Of a stretch of DNA of 64,000 nucleotides, positions 17,727 to 27,194 are shown in pieces (position 1 is the stretch's first letter; each line of letters begins with the position of its first letter). The position numbers and the translations under genes are program-made. Source of the DNA: CAYQJL01 sp964573295 (GTDB taxonomy: Bacteria > Eisenbacteria > RBG-16-71-46 > CAIMUX01 > WJJG01). Below the pieces are notes generated by a model. The model saw only the letters and a list, made by a program, of their open reading frames with translations, made no database searches and was not told the DNA's origin. The DNA lies in NCBI GenBank assembly GCA_964573295.1, contig CAZNJE010000003.1, positions 1-64,000 on the forward strand, written 5' to 3'.

Positions 17727-20700
17727 CTACCGGTAGACGGCCAGACGCTCGATCTTCTCGGCCCGCTGGCCGGATGAGGTGCGAGCCACCACGCGGTAGA
17801 AATAGACGCCGTTCGCCAGTCGATCGCCATCCTCGTCCCGGCCGTCCCAGGCCACCCCCTCACTGCGCCCCCGCGCGGGCGTAACCTCGAACTCGCTCAG
17901 CGTCTTGATCTTTCGACCGGTTACCGTATACAGCGCGATCTCGACGTCGGCGGTTTCACCGAGGTCGAAGAGAAACCGCGTGCCGCTTTCGGTTGGGTTC
18001 GGCAGATTGTAGACCTGTCCCAGCAGGGGGCCGGCCTCCTGTGCCGATCCCGACAGCGCGAAGGTCACGGTCGCCGCGCTTCGCTGACCGACATTGTCGG
18101 AGGCCTCCAGGGTCAGCGTGAGCGGCTCACCCGCCGGCAAGCCCGCGGGCAACGCGAAGCCGACCTCCGCCTCGCGAAAGTCGGAACCGAAGGTAACCGT
18201 CTGCGCCAGATCCTCGGCGACCAACACCCGGTCGAACTCATCGCGGATCGAGACCACCACCGATCGCGACGGCGCCAGCCCCGTCACGTAGATCCCGCTC
18301 GAGTCGCGCATCACCGCCGTCAGGCGGCTCCCGGTCTCACGCGGCGCATCGGGATCTTCCCAGGCCAGCTCGATCGCCGGCCCGAGGGTGTCGGAGACCG
18401 GTACGGTGTACTCAGGGATCAGCAAGTCCCGCCGGTAGCCGGCCGCGTCCAGCCCGGAGGCACCCGCGGCATCGTAGGCGTAGGCATGGATCCGCGCATC
18501 GCCACGCGTGCCGGTGATCAGCGCCGTGGGCACGAAGAAGACGCTTTCGAACCGGCCGCCGCTCACCTCCACTTCGGAAGCGAAAAGGCGCGCCCCCGTC
18601 TGCTCGTAGACGGCTTGTCGCGCGCGGTGATCGACCGCTGTGGCCAGGGTGGCCGAGTCGAAAACCTCCAGCCGCACCCGGCCGTCGAATGCTTCCTGAG
18701 TCTGGCCGGCCCCATCGATCACGCGCCCCGCGACCCGCGCGGTCGCGCCGCGCAGCAGGGTGTCGGCGTCGGCCGCCACCTCCGGCACATCGGCGAGCGT
18801 CAGCTCGATCCCGTAGCTGGGCAGCGCCAGCCGGGATCCCGGATCGCCCATGAGGTTGTAGCGATACTCGTTGTCCACACTGCCCGGCGCATAGGCCACC
18901 TTCGCGGCGTAGTAGGCCGGCCCCAGGGCTGGACTGTTCAGCCAGTCGTCCCGGGAGAAGATGTGCTCGAGTAGCAGGAGGTTCAGGACCGCGTTCTCGC
19001 CGCTGAAGGCGACCGCGGCGGCGCTGACCACGGCCAGCGCGCCCCCGTCGCGATGCCGCATGGCCGCCAGCGCCAGTCCATCCCCACCATGGGCGTACTT
19101 GCCGACCGCGCACGAGGCGGTGATCATCAAGAAGGGGCGGCCGGCATTCTGCAACCCAGCCATCGAGGAGATCTCGAGGATGCGTTCATCAGCGATCTGG
19201 GTCTCGCTGCCGTGCCCCACGAAGTTCAGCAGCAGGGTACCTTCCTCGAGCAACCCGATCAGATCCGCACTCGCCTGCGGCTTGCGCAGGTAGGCGCATT
19301 CGCTGCCGTAGTCGTAGAGATAGAGTTTCTCTTGCCGGACGCCGGGGGGAAGGGCCTCCGTGCTCAAGTCCTCGGATTGGGCCACGTGCTGGACCCCGAT
19401 CCCGTCCTCATGATTGCCCTGGCACACGTCGTCCGCGCACAACACCACGCGCGACTTCCACACGCCGGGAGAAGCCTCGAGGTCGTAGGCGATGAGCTTA
19501 TCGATCATCGCCGCGGCCTCCGAGACCGAACCGACCGGTAGGCGCCCGAGCGCGAACTCGGGATCACGGTCGGTGGGCCCGTCCAGAAGCGAGAAGTAGG
19601 TGTCCCCGAAGAACGCCGGCGATAGAGCGCGCGAGGTCGCGTAGCGCTCGGCATAGAACTCATAGGCCGGCACCGTCATCGTCGCGTTCCCGCCGAGGTA
19701 GTTGCGGCTATCGAAGTGGGCATCGCCCAGGAAGACGACATGAGAGAGCGCCGGTGCCGAACCCTCCAGCCAGTTGTGGTAGGCGTGATGCAAGAAATTA
19801 CGCAGCGCAGTCGGGTCAAACTGGCCCCAGGAAAACTCCTCGAATATGACTTCCATCGTCACCACGGCAACGCGCCCGCTTTGCAGGGTCCGCCCGTCAG
19901 CCCCCCAGAAATGGTCGGCCCGATGGGCGGCCAGACGCCGGCCTTCGGCCTCCAGCGCCTCGGTGGTCACCACCAGATAGTCCACCGGATCGCTGAGATC
20001 GCGCAGCGGAACCCTCGCCGTCCCCCAGTCGCGCCGCTCGAGGGCGGCGGGCGATTGGATTTGATCGCCGCGGAGGCACAGCAGATGCGCCGGCGTCCCA
20101 TCGGTGGTCAGGGCGAAGTGCGCTTCGCTCCCCTCTTCGCCGGGCGTGAACTCGGCGGCGATCAGCTCGGGGGCGTAAGGGTCGCTCGTCTCGAGGAAAT
20201 AGTAGTCCTGGTCCGAGGCAAGGCCGGTGACCCGCACCGAACCGGCCGCGATCGAGTCGGCCGGGATCGTCACCTCGAGCACGCCACCGGAGAGGTCCAG
20301 CTGCCGCTGGTAGGCCGCCTCCACGTAGGCCAGGAAGACGTTGTCCTGATGCAGCTTGGGTACGTACCGCTGAAGGTTCTCGTCCCAGGTCAGGTAGTAG
20401 CGCGGCGTCACCGCCAGCAAGAGCTCGAAGGACTCCTCGCCCGGCGCCAGCGCAAGCGTGTCGGTCAGCACGGCCCGGCTCACGCGATCCCACTCGGCGA
20501 TGGCCAGCGTGTCGGTGTCCACCATCATCGCCACCCGGTGATTCGGCGTCCGCGTGAACTCCCAGTTCGCGCCCCACAGACTTACCCGAAGGTCGGCCTC
20601 CCCGCCGGGGACGATGCCTTCCAGATCCAGGTCGATCGAAGCCGTCTCGGCCGGATCGCGCGCGATCAACTGCGCCCAGAAGAATCGCTCCCAGACCAGA

Positions 20701-22010
20701 TTGCTTTCGCGCGGACGCGACTCGTGGATCCTCTGGCGCTCCACGTGCAGGCGCACCCCCCCGGTGGTGACCTCCGGTCCCGCACCCGGCGCCTCACCCA
20801 CCTCGGCGATTCGCCGCGGCTCGGTCTCGAACGTGCCGCCCCAGGTCATCCAGTAGGTCATGTGGTCCGAGTAGGGATGTACGTAGTAGGGATCCGCCTC
20901 GGAAGCGGGTAGTCCCAGGTGCTCGCGCCACCCATCCGGACCGTTCCCCAAGAAGAGGACCGCGGCCTCCTCGGTCCAGACATCGCTGCCACCGGCGCCC
21001 TCGAAGCGCACCGCACAGGGATTCATCCAGGTGGGCCACTGCTCGGGCGGCAGATCCTCCGACAGCTCGCCGAAGTCGCTACAGAAGAGCCGCACCGTCT
21101 CGAGCGAGATCTCGCTGGGGTCGATCCCCAGCTCGGCCAGATCCTCCCAGGTAATACGGTAGAGCCCACGTTCCTGGACCTCGATGCGCACCCACGGATT
21201 CGGCGAGCTCGTGAAACTGTCCTCCGCCTGGCGCGCCGCAGGTCGCACCGCCAAAGGGGGCACTCGCATCCAGCCGGGTACCTGCCCGGGGTTGACCACC
21301 GCCGATTGCAGTCCGGCCGTGGTCGCCCGCGCCCCCCCAGCACCGGCCATCACCCCCGCGGATCCTTGCGCGAGGCTCACCCGCACCAGGATCTCCCGAG
21401 CGGTGCGAAGCCGGCCGTCTTCGGAGGGGCGCACCGGATAGAGCCGAAGCCCCAGTACCCGCAATCCAGCCGCACGCCCGGGACCACTCTCTTGAACGAA
21501 TCCCAGCGGATCGGCCCACCGGCCGCGGTCCGGCGAGGGTGCCAGGGCAAGCTCGGCGGTGACCGCATCCGGGGGCACCGCCAGATCGCTGACCGTTGCG
21601 CTCAGATGCTCGCCCGGCGTGATATGGGCGCTCACGCGATACTCCCCCTCCGGGGGCAAGGCCACGGGGGTGTGCCAGACGGGCCAGAAACGGCCGTCCT
21701 CGGGGGCATCGGCCGGGACGCCCGAACAGCGCACCGCCCACCCGGCCTGTTCGGAACCGTCGAGAACGACCGGGGGGAAGGAGACAATGAACTCGATCAA
21801 GCGATCGTCGGCCGTCAGAAGGGTGACACGTGGTTCGTCCGCCGGCAGATCCGCAGCGAGAGCGCCAGCTGTCAGGGCCAGCGCCCATCCGCCCAGACTC
21901 CCGGCGAGGACACCCCACCACCCCCGGCCGCGGGCACCGGCCCTCTTCGGAGCGGCCGGCGGATTCGACCGAAACCGCCACAACGAACACCAGCTCACCA
22001 TGCAGATCAT
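17727..22010 (-). CDS. PorU-like C25 (gingipain-family) peptidase with FlgD-type C-terminal domain
   Basis: This 1427-aa protein has an N-terminal membrane segment (WGVLAGSLGGWALALTAGALA) and beta-rich N-terminal regions. A C25 peptidase domain (about residues 680-1050) contains the catalytic His in NFVGHGSETQ (about 930) and the catalytic Cys in ITASCAVGKYAHGGDG (about 966). Further beta domains follow, then a FlgD-like Ig domain (LYTVTGRKIKTL ... WDGRDEDGDRLANGVYFYR). PorU is the type IX secretion sortase that cleaves cargo tails and attaches them to A-LPS. Length, architecture and the following porV-like gene all fit. A plain secreted C25 protease is the alternative. GGAGGAGGG lies before two candidate ATGs (22010, 22001). 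Confidence 0.85.
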   Translation of the reverse strand: MICMVSWCSLWRFRSNPPAAPKRAGARGRGWWGVLAGSLGGWALALTAGALAADLPADEPRVTLLTADDRLIEFIVSFPPVVLDGSEQAGWAVRCSGVPADAPEDGRFWPVWHTPVALPPEGEYRVSAHITPGEHLSATVSDLAVPPDAVTAELALAPSPDRGRWADPLGFVQESGPGRAAGLRVLGLRLYPVRPSEDGRLRTAREILVRVSLAQGSAGVMAGAGGARATTAGLQSAVVNPGQVPGWMRVPPLAVRPAARQAEDSFTSSPNPWVRIEVQERGLYRITWEDLAELGIDPSEISLETVRLFCSDFGELSEDLPPEQWPTWMNPCAVRFEGAGGSDVWTEEAAVLFLGNGPDGWREHLGLPASEADPYYVHPYSDHMTYWMTWGGTFETEPRRIAEVGEAPGAGPEVTTGGVRLHVERQRIHESRPRESNLVWERFFWAQLIARDPAETASIDLDLEGIVPGGEADLRVSLWGANWEFTRTPNHRVAMMVDTDTLAIAEWDRVSRAVLTDTLALAPGEESFELLLAVTPRYYLTWDENLQRYVPKLHQDNVFLAYVEAAYQRQLDLSGGVLEVTIPADSIAAGSVRVTGLASDQDYYFLETSDPYAPELIAAEFTPGEEGSEAHFALTTDGTPAHLLCLRGDQIQSPAALERRDWGTARVPLRDLSDPVDYLVVTTEALEAEGRRLAAHRADHFWGADGRTLQSGRVAVVTMEVIFEEFSWGQFDPTALRNFLHHAYHNWLEGSAPALSHVVFLGDAHFDSRNYLGGNATMTVPAYEFYAERYATSRALSPAFFGDTYFSLLDGPTDRDPEFALGRLPVGSVSEAAAMIDKLIAYDLEASPGVWKSRVVLCADDVCQGNHEDGIGVQHVAQSEDLSTEALPPGVRQEKLYLYDYGSECAYLRKPQASADLIGLLEEGTLLLNFVGHGSETQIADERILEISSMAGLQNAGRPFLMITASCAVGKYAHGGDGLALAAMRHRDGGALAVVSAAAVAFSGENAVLNLLLLEHIFSRDDWLNSPALGPAYYAAKVAYAPGSVDNEYRYNLMGDPGSRLALPSYGIELTLADVPEVAADADTLLRGATARVAGRVIDGAGQTQEAFDGRVRLEVFDSATLATAVDHRARQAVYEQTGARLFASEVEVSGGRFESVFFVPTALITGTRGDARIHAYAYDAAGASGLDAAGYRRDLLIPEYTVPVSDTLGPAIELAWEDPDAPRETGSRLTAVMRDSSGIYVTGLAPSRSVVVSIRDEFDRVLVAEDLAQTVTFGSDFREAEVGFALPAGLPAGEPLTLTLEASDNVGQRSAATVTFALSGSAQEAGPLLGQVYNLPNPTESGTRFLFDLGETADVEIALYTVTGRKIKTLSEFEVTPARGRSEGVAWDGRDEDGDRLANGVYFYRVVARTSSGQRAEKIERLAVYR

Positions 22011-22136
22011 CCCTCCTCCGCCTACCGTCGCCCTCTGGCGGCGGTCCAGAGCCGGGGCGCACGGCGGCCACGGTCCGGCACCGCCCGCGCAACGGCGCGC
22101 AAGACCGCTTGCCGTCGCTTCTCTTTTTCAGGCTTG

Positions 22137-22325
22137 CTACTCGCCCTGGTGAGAGGATGCACCGAGCTTCTCGGCCTCATCCGGGAGCATGACCGGGATG
22201 TCGTCCTTCACCGGATAGGCCAGCTGGCAGGCACGGCAGATAAGCCTCTCTGGTTCCTGCTCGTAGATGAGTTCCCCCTTGCATACTGGACACACCAGAA
22301 TATCGAGCAGTTCCTTCGAAATCAT
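22137..22325 (-). CDS. Trm112/UPF0434-family small zinc protein
   Basis: This is a 62-aa protein. It has LLDILVCPVCKGEL with one CxxC, a second pair in LICRACQLAYPV, and the typical ending DIPVMLPDEA. It is homologous to Trm112, an activator of methyltransferases in eukaryotes and archaea. Bacterial forms (YcaR-like) often lie near lipid A or LPS genes. It is the first gene of the minus-strand block, 126 bases upstream of the PorU-like gene, and is divergent from the O-antigen ligase/GT9 gene. Confidence 0.9.
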   Translation of the reverse strand: MISKELLDILVCPVCKGELIYEQEPERLICRACQLAYPVKDDIPVMLPDEAEKLGASSHQGE

Positions 22326-22522
22326 GATCGCTCCTTCAACGGACGTGCCCGGCGCGCGGCACCCGCTAGCCCGTTCGGACCCGAATCTCAGGTTCAGCCT
22401 CCAACCTTAGGGGTTGCCCCCCGCCGGCTCGGCTCCCTAAGATCACGCGGCAACGATAAGCATTTCAGGGTGTTGCCCAATCAGCCGCTTGATCAGCGGG
22501 ACGGTATCAGAGGGGTTATAGA

Positions 22523-25138
22523 GTGTCAATGCAACCCGCCGCGCCAGAGCCGTCGTCACCCGGTACGGGCTGGACCCGCATCGCGGCGGTCTTTGTCGTC
22601 GTGTACGCTTTGGGCGGGCCGTTCTCGATCTTCATCGCGCAGGTCGGTATCTTCGGCGCCCTGATGGCGGGACTGGCGGCCCCCGCGGTCGCGCGCCAGG
22701 CACTCTCCCGCAACCGCCTGTTGGGCGTCGCCCTGGCCACCTACTTCCTCGTGCAGATGGCCTCGATCATCTACTCGGTGCATCCGCTGCGTTCGGTGAT
22801 TTGCCTCCGCGGCGACTGGCCCGTGGTGTTTCTGCCCATCTTCCTGGTCGTTCTTCAGTCGCGGTCGGCACAGCGACGAGGTCTCGCCATGCTCCTGCTC
22901 GCCGTCGCCCTGGCAGGGGGCCTGGGGCTCTGGCAACACCTCAGCGGAACCGATCCTCTGCGCGGTCAGGTTCTCGAAGCCGACGGAGCGGGACGCTTTC
23001 ACGCCATCGGAGGGTATCGAGGGCACCTCACCTACGGTGGCGTCATGCTGGTTGGCTTCCTGACGGCTCTGTTCCTCTGGATGGCATCTCGCGGCCGGCA
23101 GAGGGCGTGGCTGACCCTCGTCGTCCTCCTCGCGGCGGCCGGCCTGACCACCAGCTATGCCCGCTCCGCCCTGCTCGGCGGCGTCGGGGGCGCGACCGCC
23201 GGTTGCGCGACCCTCCTGTGGGTCCACCGCCGGGCCGGGGCCGGGAGCCGATGGCGTTGGCTCGCCTCGGGACTGGGGGGGCTCACGCTGCTGGCGATCG
23301 TCGTCCTTGCCAGTCCCGGTCTGCTCGATCGCATCCTTGAAGCCCAGCATCTCTCCCAGATGCCCCGCATCCGGCTGTGGGGCACGGCCCTGGCCATCTT
23401 CGCCGACCACCCGATCTTGGGGGCCGGCCTGGGAGCGTTCAAGACGCTCTTCGACACCTACCGCTTGCCTGGCGAATACATGGCCGTGGGCCATCCGCAC
23501 AACGATGCCCTCAACGTGATGGTTCACTCAGGAATCGCCGGCTTGATCGCGTGGGCGGGGCTGTGGATCGCGATCATGAGGGGGGTTCTCGTCCGGGCCA
23601 CTCAGGATGCTCCCCCGGCCGCACAAACGAAACGCCCGTCGCTGCTCGAGACCTTCGCCCGGGCCCGTCTTGCGCTGGGCGTGGGTCTGGTCGCCGGGTT
23701 TCTGACGGCCGGCCTGGCGCAGTGCTATTTCACCGACGAGGAACCCGCCGCCATGCTCTGGTTCGTCACCGCCATGCTGCTCTCGGTGGGAGCCCCGCGA
23801 GCGAGTCGCCACGGTGCCAGCGGGCCCGAAGCACGCTCGAAGGGACGGCGCCGTCTTGGAAAGCGATTCGAGCGCTGGGTCAAGGGGGCCGGTCTGCCGC
23901 TGGCCGCCCGTCTCTTGCTGGGCCGGCGTTCGCCGCCAGTCGAGGCCGCGCCCATTGATCTGCAGCGCGCCCAGCGAATCTTGCTGATCCGTCAGGACAG
24001 CCGGCTCGGCAACCTGGTCTTGTTGACCCCCTTTCTCCAGGCCCTTCGCGAGGCGGCTGGTGAGGCCCGCATCACCATACTGGTCGGAGATCGGTTCGCC
24101 GATGTGCTGCGCGATGTCCCCTGGATCGATGAGTTCATCGTCGAACGTAAGCGCTGGCTGATCCGCCATCCGTGGGCCTACGGCGGTTTCTTGCGGCGCG
24201 TCCGCGGATCACGCCGGTGGGACGTGGTCTTCGAGCTCAGCAACCCCAATACGCATTCCTTCTACAACTGCCTGCTGACCGCGGTCTCTGGCGGCAGCCT
24301 CCGCGTGGGCTTCGACCACCCGCGCTCTCGCGTGGTGCTGACCACTCCGATTGCACCGCCTCCGGATCCATGCCACTTCTCGCTGGCGCCCCTCGCCTTG
24401 CTCGAGGCGTTCGGCCCCACACCCAACCCGCGGCCCCTGTGCCTGCCCACCGACCGGCGGACGCTGCGCCGACGCGCGAGCTCGCCGACCGCGACGCTAC
24501 GGCCGGATTCGCCGGCCGGCCCCTGCTTGGCCACCTCTGCCGAGCCGTTTGCGCGCGACGTTCTCATCCACGTGGGCGGCCGGGGCGGTAAGGGCTGGCC
24601 TTCGAAGGCGTTCGCGCAACTGCTCGATGCCCTGACAGCGGAGGAGCGAGGCCGGGTGGGTTTGATCGGCGGTCCGGGCGAAAGGAGCCGGCTCCAGACT
24701 CTGGCCCGCGCGCACCCGTCTGTCCCCCACGCCATCTTCGGCCGCTACGACGAGCTTCGAACCGCCCTCTCGCGAGCGCGGCTGTACCTGGGCTGCGACG
24801 CCGGTCCGCTCCACGTGGCCGCCGCGCTGGGATTGCGCACCGTGAGTCTCTTCGTGAGCTCCCATCCCCTGCGGTATGCGCCGCTGGGCCCGGACCATCT
24901 GTGCCTCGTCCTGGGCAGGCGTAGCCGGGCCTACGTGGCTAGTGCGCCACGGCCCGAGACCGAACTGTGCCGACCCCGCCCCCGGATGCGACTGGCGCCT
25001 TCGGGTCTGGATCCGTCCGCGGAGGCTGCCTTCGTCGCCGCGGCTCTGCGCGAGGGCATGGCATCGCTGCCTGAGATGTGCGACGATCCCGGTCGCCAAA
25101 GTCAGTCAACGGTCACGGCCGATAGCGGGGGAAGATGA
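22523..25138 (+). CDS. Fusion of an O-antigen ligase-like membrane protein and a GT9 heptosyltransferase domain
   Basis: In this 871-aa protein, residues 1 to about 430 form a polytopic domain with some ten or more hydrophobic helices. It contains the Wzy/O-antigen-ligase hallmark GGYRGHLTYGG and the late loop GHPHNDALNVMVHSGIAGL. A basic linker (about 435-475) leads to a GT9 domain. That domain starts RILLIRQDSRLGNLVLLTPF and includes HVGGRGGKGWPSKAFAQLL and YLGCDAGPLHVAAALGLRTV, the nucleotide-sugar-binding signature of ADP-heptose:LPS heptosyltransferases. One continuous frame joins both halves. The start is GTG (or ATG two codons later) behind GAGGGG. Its stop overlaps the msbA start in ATGA, so the two are translationally coupled. 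Confidence 0.88.
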   Translation: MSMQPAAPEPSSPGTGWTRIAAVFVVVYALGGPFSIFIAQVGIFGALMAGLAAPAVARQALSRNRLLGVALATYFLVQMASIIYSVHPLRSVICLRGDWPVVFLPIFLVVLQSRSAQRRGLAMLLLAVALAGGLGLWQHLSGTDPLRGQVLEADGAGRFHAIGGYRGHLTYGGVMLVGFLTALFLWMASRGRQRAWLTLVVLLAAAGLTTSYARSALLGGVGGATAGCATLLWVHRRAGAGSRWRWLASGLGGLTLLAIVVLASPGLLDRILEAQHLSQMPRIRLWGTALAIFADHPILGAGLGAFKTLFDTYRLPGEYMAVGHPHNDALNVMVHSGIAGLIAWAGLWIAIMRGVLVRATQDAPPAAQTKRPSLLETFARARLALGVGLVAGFLTAGLAQCYFTDEEPAAMLWFVTAMLLSVGAPRASRHGASGPEARSKGRRRLGKRFERWVKGAGLPLAARLLLGRRSPPVEAAPIDLQRAQRILLIRQDSRLGNLVLLTPFLQALREAAGEARITILVGDRFADVLRDVPWIDEFIVERKRWLIRHPWAYGGFLRRVRGSRRWDVVFELSNPNTHSFYNCLLTAVSGGSLRVGFDHPRSRVVLTTPIAPPPDPCHFSLAPLALLEAFGPTPNPRPLCLPTDRRTLRRRASSPTATLRPDSPAGPCLATSAEPFARDVLIHVGGRGGKGWPSKAFAQLLDALTAEERGRVGLIGGPGERSRLQTLARAHPSVPHAIFGRYDELRTALSRARLYLGCDAGPLHVAAALGLRTVSLFVSSHPLRYAPLGPDHLCLVLGRRSRAYVASAPRPETELCRPRPRMRLAPSGLDPSAEAAFVAAALREGMASLPEMCDDPGRQSQSTVTADSGGR

Positions 25139-27171
25139 GCAAGCGCCCCAAAGCGGATATCGAACACGAAAGCCTCAAGGAGGCCTTCGGCACCTGGCGG
25201 CGCCTGATGCGCTTCCACAAACCCCGGGCCGTGCTCTTCGCCGTCACGATCTTCTTCATGGCTCTGAGCGCCGCCTTCAACGGCCTCTCGTTGGCTTCGA
25301 TCGTACCCTTCACCCAGATCGTCCTGCGGGGTGACCTGCACGAATCCTTCGAGGATGGTCTGGTCGAAGATTCCCCGGGCGCGGAGGCTTCGGCCGGCGA
25401 GACCGCGAACGACGGGGCCCCTTCGGCCGGCGAGACCGCGACCGGCGAGGAGGCTTCGGCCGGCGAGACCGCGACCGGCGGAGAGGCTTCGGCCGGCGAG
25501 ACCGCGACCGGCGACGAGCGACTCAGCGCAAACAACCTACGGGATCGAATCGAACGGACCTTTCACGGTCTGATTCGTGGCGATACGCGCCTCGGCACGC
25601 TGCGCAACTTCTGCATCGCGCTGATTCTGATCTTCCTGCTCAAGAACCTCTTCTGGTATGCGCAGAGTTTCCTGTCGGTCTTCATCGAGCAGACCGCCGT
25701 CCGTGACATTCGGGACTCGATTTTCAAGCGATACCAGTCGCTCAGTCTGGACTACTTCCAAGGCACCCATTCCGGCACCCTGGTGAGTCGCATCACCAAT
25801 GACGCCGAACTCGCGCGCGGCGCGGTGGCCAACGGCGTCATGGAGCTTCTGCGCCACAGCTTCGCGCTCATCTCCTACCTGGTGATCGTGCTCATCGCCA
25901 ATGCGAGCCTGTTCCTGTGGGCAATCGCCATCCTGACGCCCAGCACCCTGTTGATCAACCAGCTCGGCCAGGTGCTGCGGCGCATCTCGCGCGTTTCGCA
26001 GGAGAAGATGGCGAATCTGACCAGCGTCGTCGGCGAAACCGTCCAGGGCATTCGCATCATCAAGGCCTTCGGCGCCGAGAGTCACCAAGCACGCCGCTTC
26101 ATGCACGAGACCGGGGAGTACTGCCGTACCCTGGTGCGCATGACGCGGATCGGCAGCCTGGGGATGCCCCTCACCGAGATCCTGGCGGTCGGGGTCGCCG
26201 TCACGCTCATCTATATTGGCGGCCGCAAGATCATCCTCGAAAACTCCGAACCCGGCTACTTCCTGCTCTTTTTGGCCGCGTTTCTCAGCATGATTCAACC
26301 CATCAAGGCCATTCATCAGCTCAACGTGCGCATCCAGCACGGACTCGCGGCGGGAAAGCGCATCTTCGACGTGCTCGATTCGGTCCCCTCGGTTCGCGAG
26401 TGCGCCGCCCCGAAGCCGGTGACCGGGTTCCGCCGGGCGATTTCGTTCGAGGATGTGTGGTTCGCCTACGAGCCCGATACTCCGGTGCTCCGCGATATCC
26501 GCCTCGATATTCCGGCCGGTCAGATGGTGGCGCTCGTGGGACCCAGCGGCGGCGGTAAATCCACCCTCGTCAGCCTGATTCCAAGGTTCTTCGACCCCAA
26601 CCGCGGCCGCGTCCTACTCGACGGCACCGATGTGCGCAAGCTGGCGATCGCCGGCCTGCGCCGGCAGATCGGCATCGTCACCCAGGAAACGATCCTCTTT
26701 CAGGACACGATCGCCAACAACATCCGCATGGGCGATCCACAGGCCAGCGATGACGACGTGGTGGCCGCGGCGAAAGCGGCCAACGCCCACGTCTTCATCG
26801 AGCCGATGCCCAAGGGCTATGAAACGATGATCGGGGAACATGGCCTGCGCCTATCCGGCGGCGAGCGCCAGCGTATCACGATCGCTCGCGCCGTCCTCAA
26901 GAACCCGCCGATCCTGGTGCTCGATGAAGCCACCTCCGCGCTCGACACCGAGTCCGAACGCCTGGTGCAGGAGGCGATCCAGAAGCTGGTGGCCCAACGC
27001 ACCGCGGTGGTCATCGCCCACCGGCTCTCGACCGTGCAACGAGCCGACTGCATCGTCGCCCTGGCCGCCGGACGGATCCAGGAGATCGGAACGCACGAGG
27101 AGTTGTTGAGCAAGGGCGGTCTCTACCACCGCCTGCACAAAATGCAGTTCTCCGTAACGGAAATCGGCTGA
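25135..27171 (+). CDS. msbA: MsbA-like lipid/LPS ABC exporter with a repeat-expanded first loop
   Basis: This 678-aa half-transporter has a six-helix membrane domain (about 30-410) and an ATPase domain (about 430-665). The ATPase domain has Walker A GPSGGGKST, the signature LSGGERQR, Walker B ILVLDEATSALD and the H-loop VIAHRL. MsbA flips lipid A-core across the inner membrane, which fits coupling to an O-antigen ligase/GT9 gene. Between helix 1 and helix 2, where the first periplasmic loop lies, there is an insertion built of four 11-residue units like EASAGETATGG. That makes it about 90 residues longer than the usual 580-590. Other exporter families of this shape cannot be excluded. Confidence 0.88.
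   Translation: MSKRPKADIEHESLKEAFGTWRRLMRFHKPRAVLFAVTIFFMALSAAFNGLSLASIVPFTQIVLRGDLHESFEDGLVEDSPGAEASAGETANDGAPSAGETATGEEASAGETATGGEASAGETATGDERLSANNLRDRIERTFHGLIRGDTRLGTLRNFCIALILIFLLKNLFWYAQSFLSVFIEQTAVRDIRDSIFKRYQSLSLDYFQGTHSGTLVSRITNDAELARGAVANGVMELLRHSFALISYLVIVLIANASLFLWAIAILTPSTLLINQLGQVLRRISRVSQEKMANLTSVVGETVQGIRIIKAFGAESHQARRFMHETGEYCRTLVRMTRIGSLGMPLTEILAVGVAVTLIYIGGRKIILENSEPGYFLLFLAAFLSMIQPIKAIHQLNVRIQHGLAAGKRIFDVLDSVPSVRECAAPKPVTGFRRAISFEDVWFAYEPDTPVLRDIRLDIPAGQMVALVGPSGGGKSTLVSLIPRFFDPNRGRVLLDGTDVRKLAIAGLRRQIGIVTQETILFQDTIANNIRMGDPQASDDDVVAAAKAANAHVFIEPMPKGYETMIGEHGLRLSGGERQRITIARAVLKNPPILVLDEATSALDTESERLVQEAIQKLVAQRTAVVIAHRLSTVQRADCIVALAAGRIQEIGTHEELLSKGGLYHRLHKMQFSVTEIG
25384..25515 (+). 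repeat. 33-bp tandem repeat in msbA, 4 units
   Basis: Four 33-bp units encode the 11-mer (E/G)EASAGETATG with slight variation, in frame, in the predicted first periplasmic loop of the exporter. Confidence 0.92.
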
Positions 27172-27194
27172 TCGGCATCCGGCCGGGACCGCGG

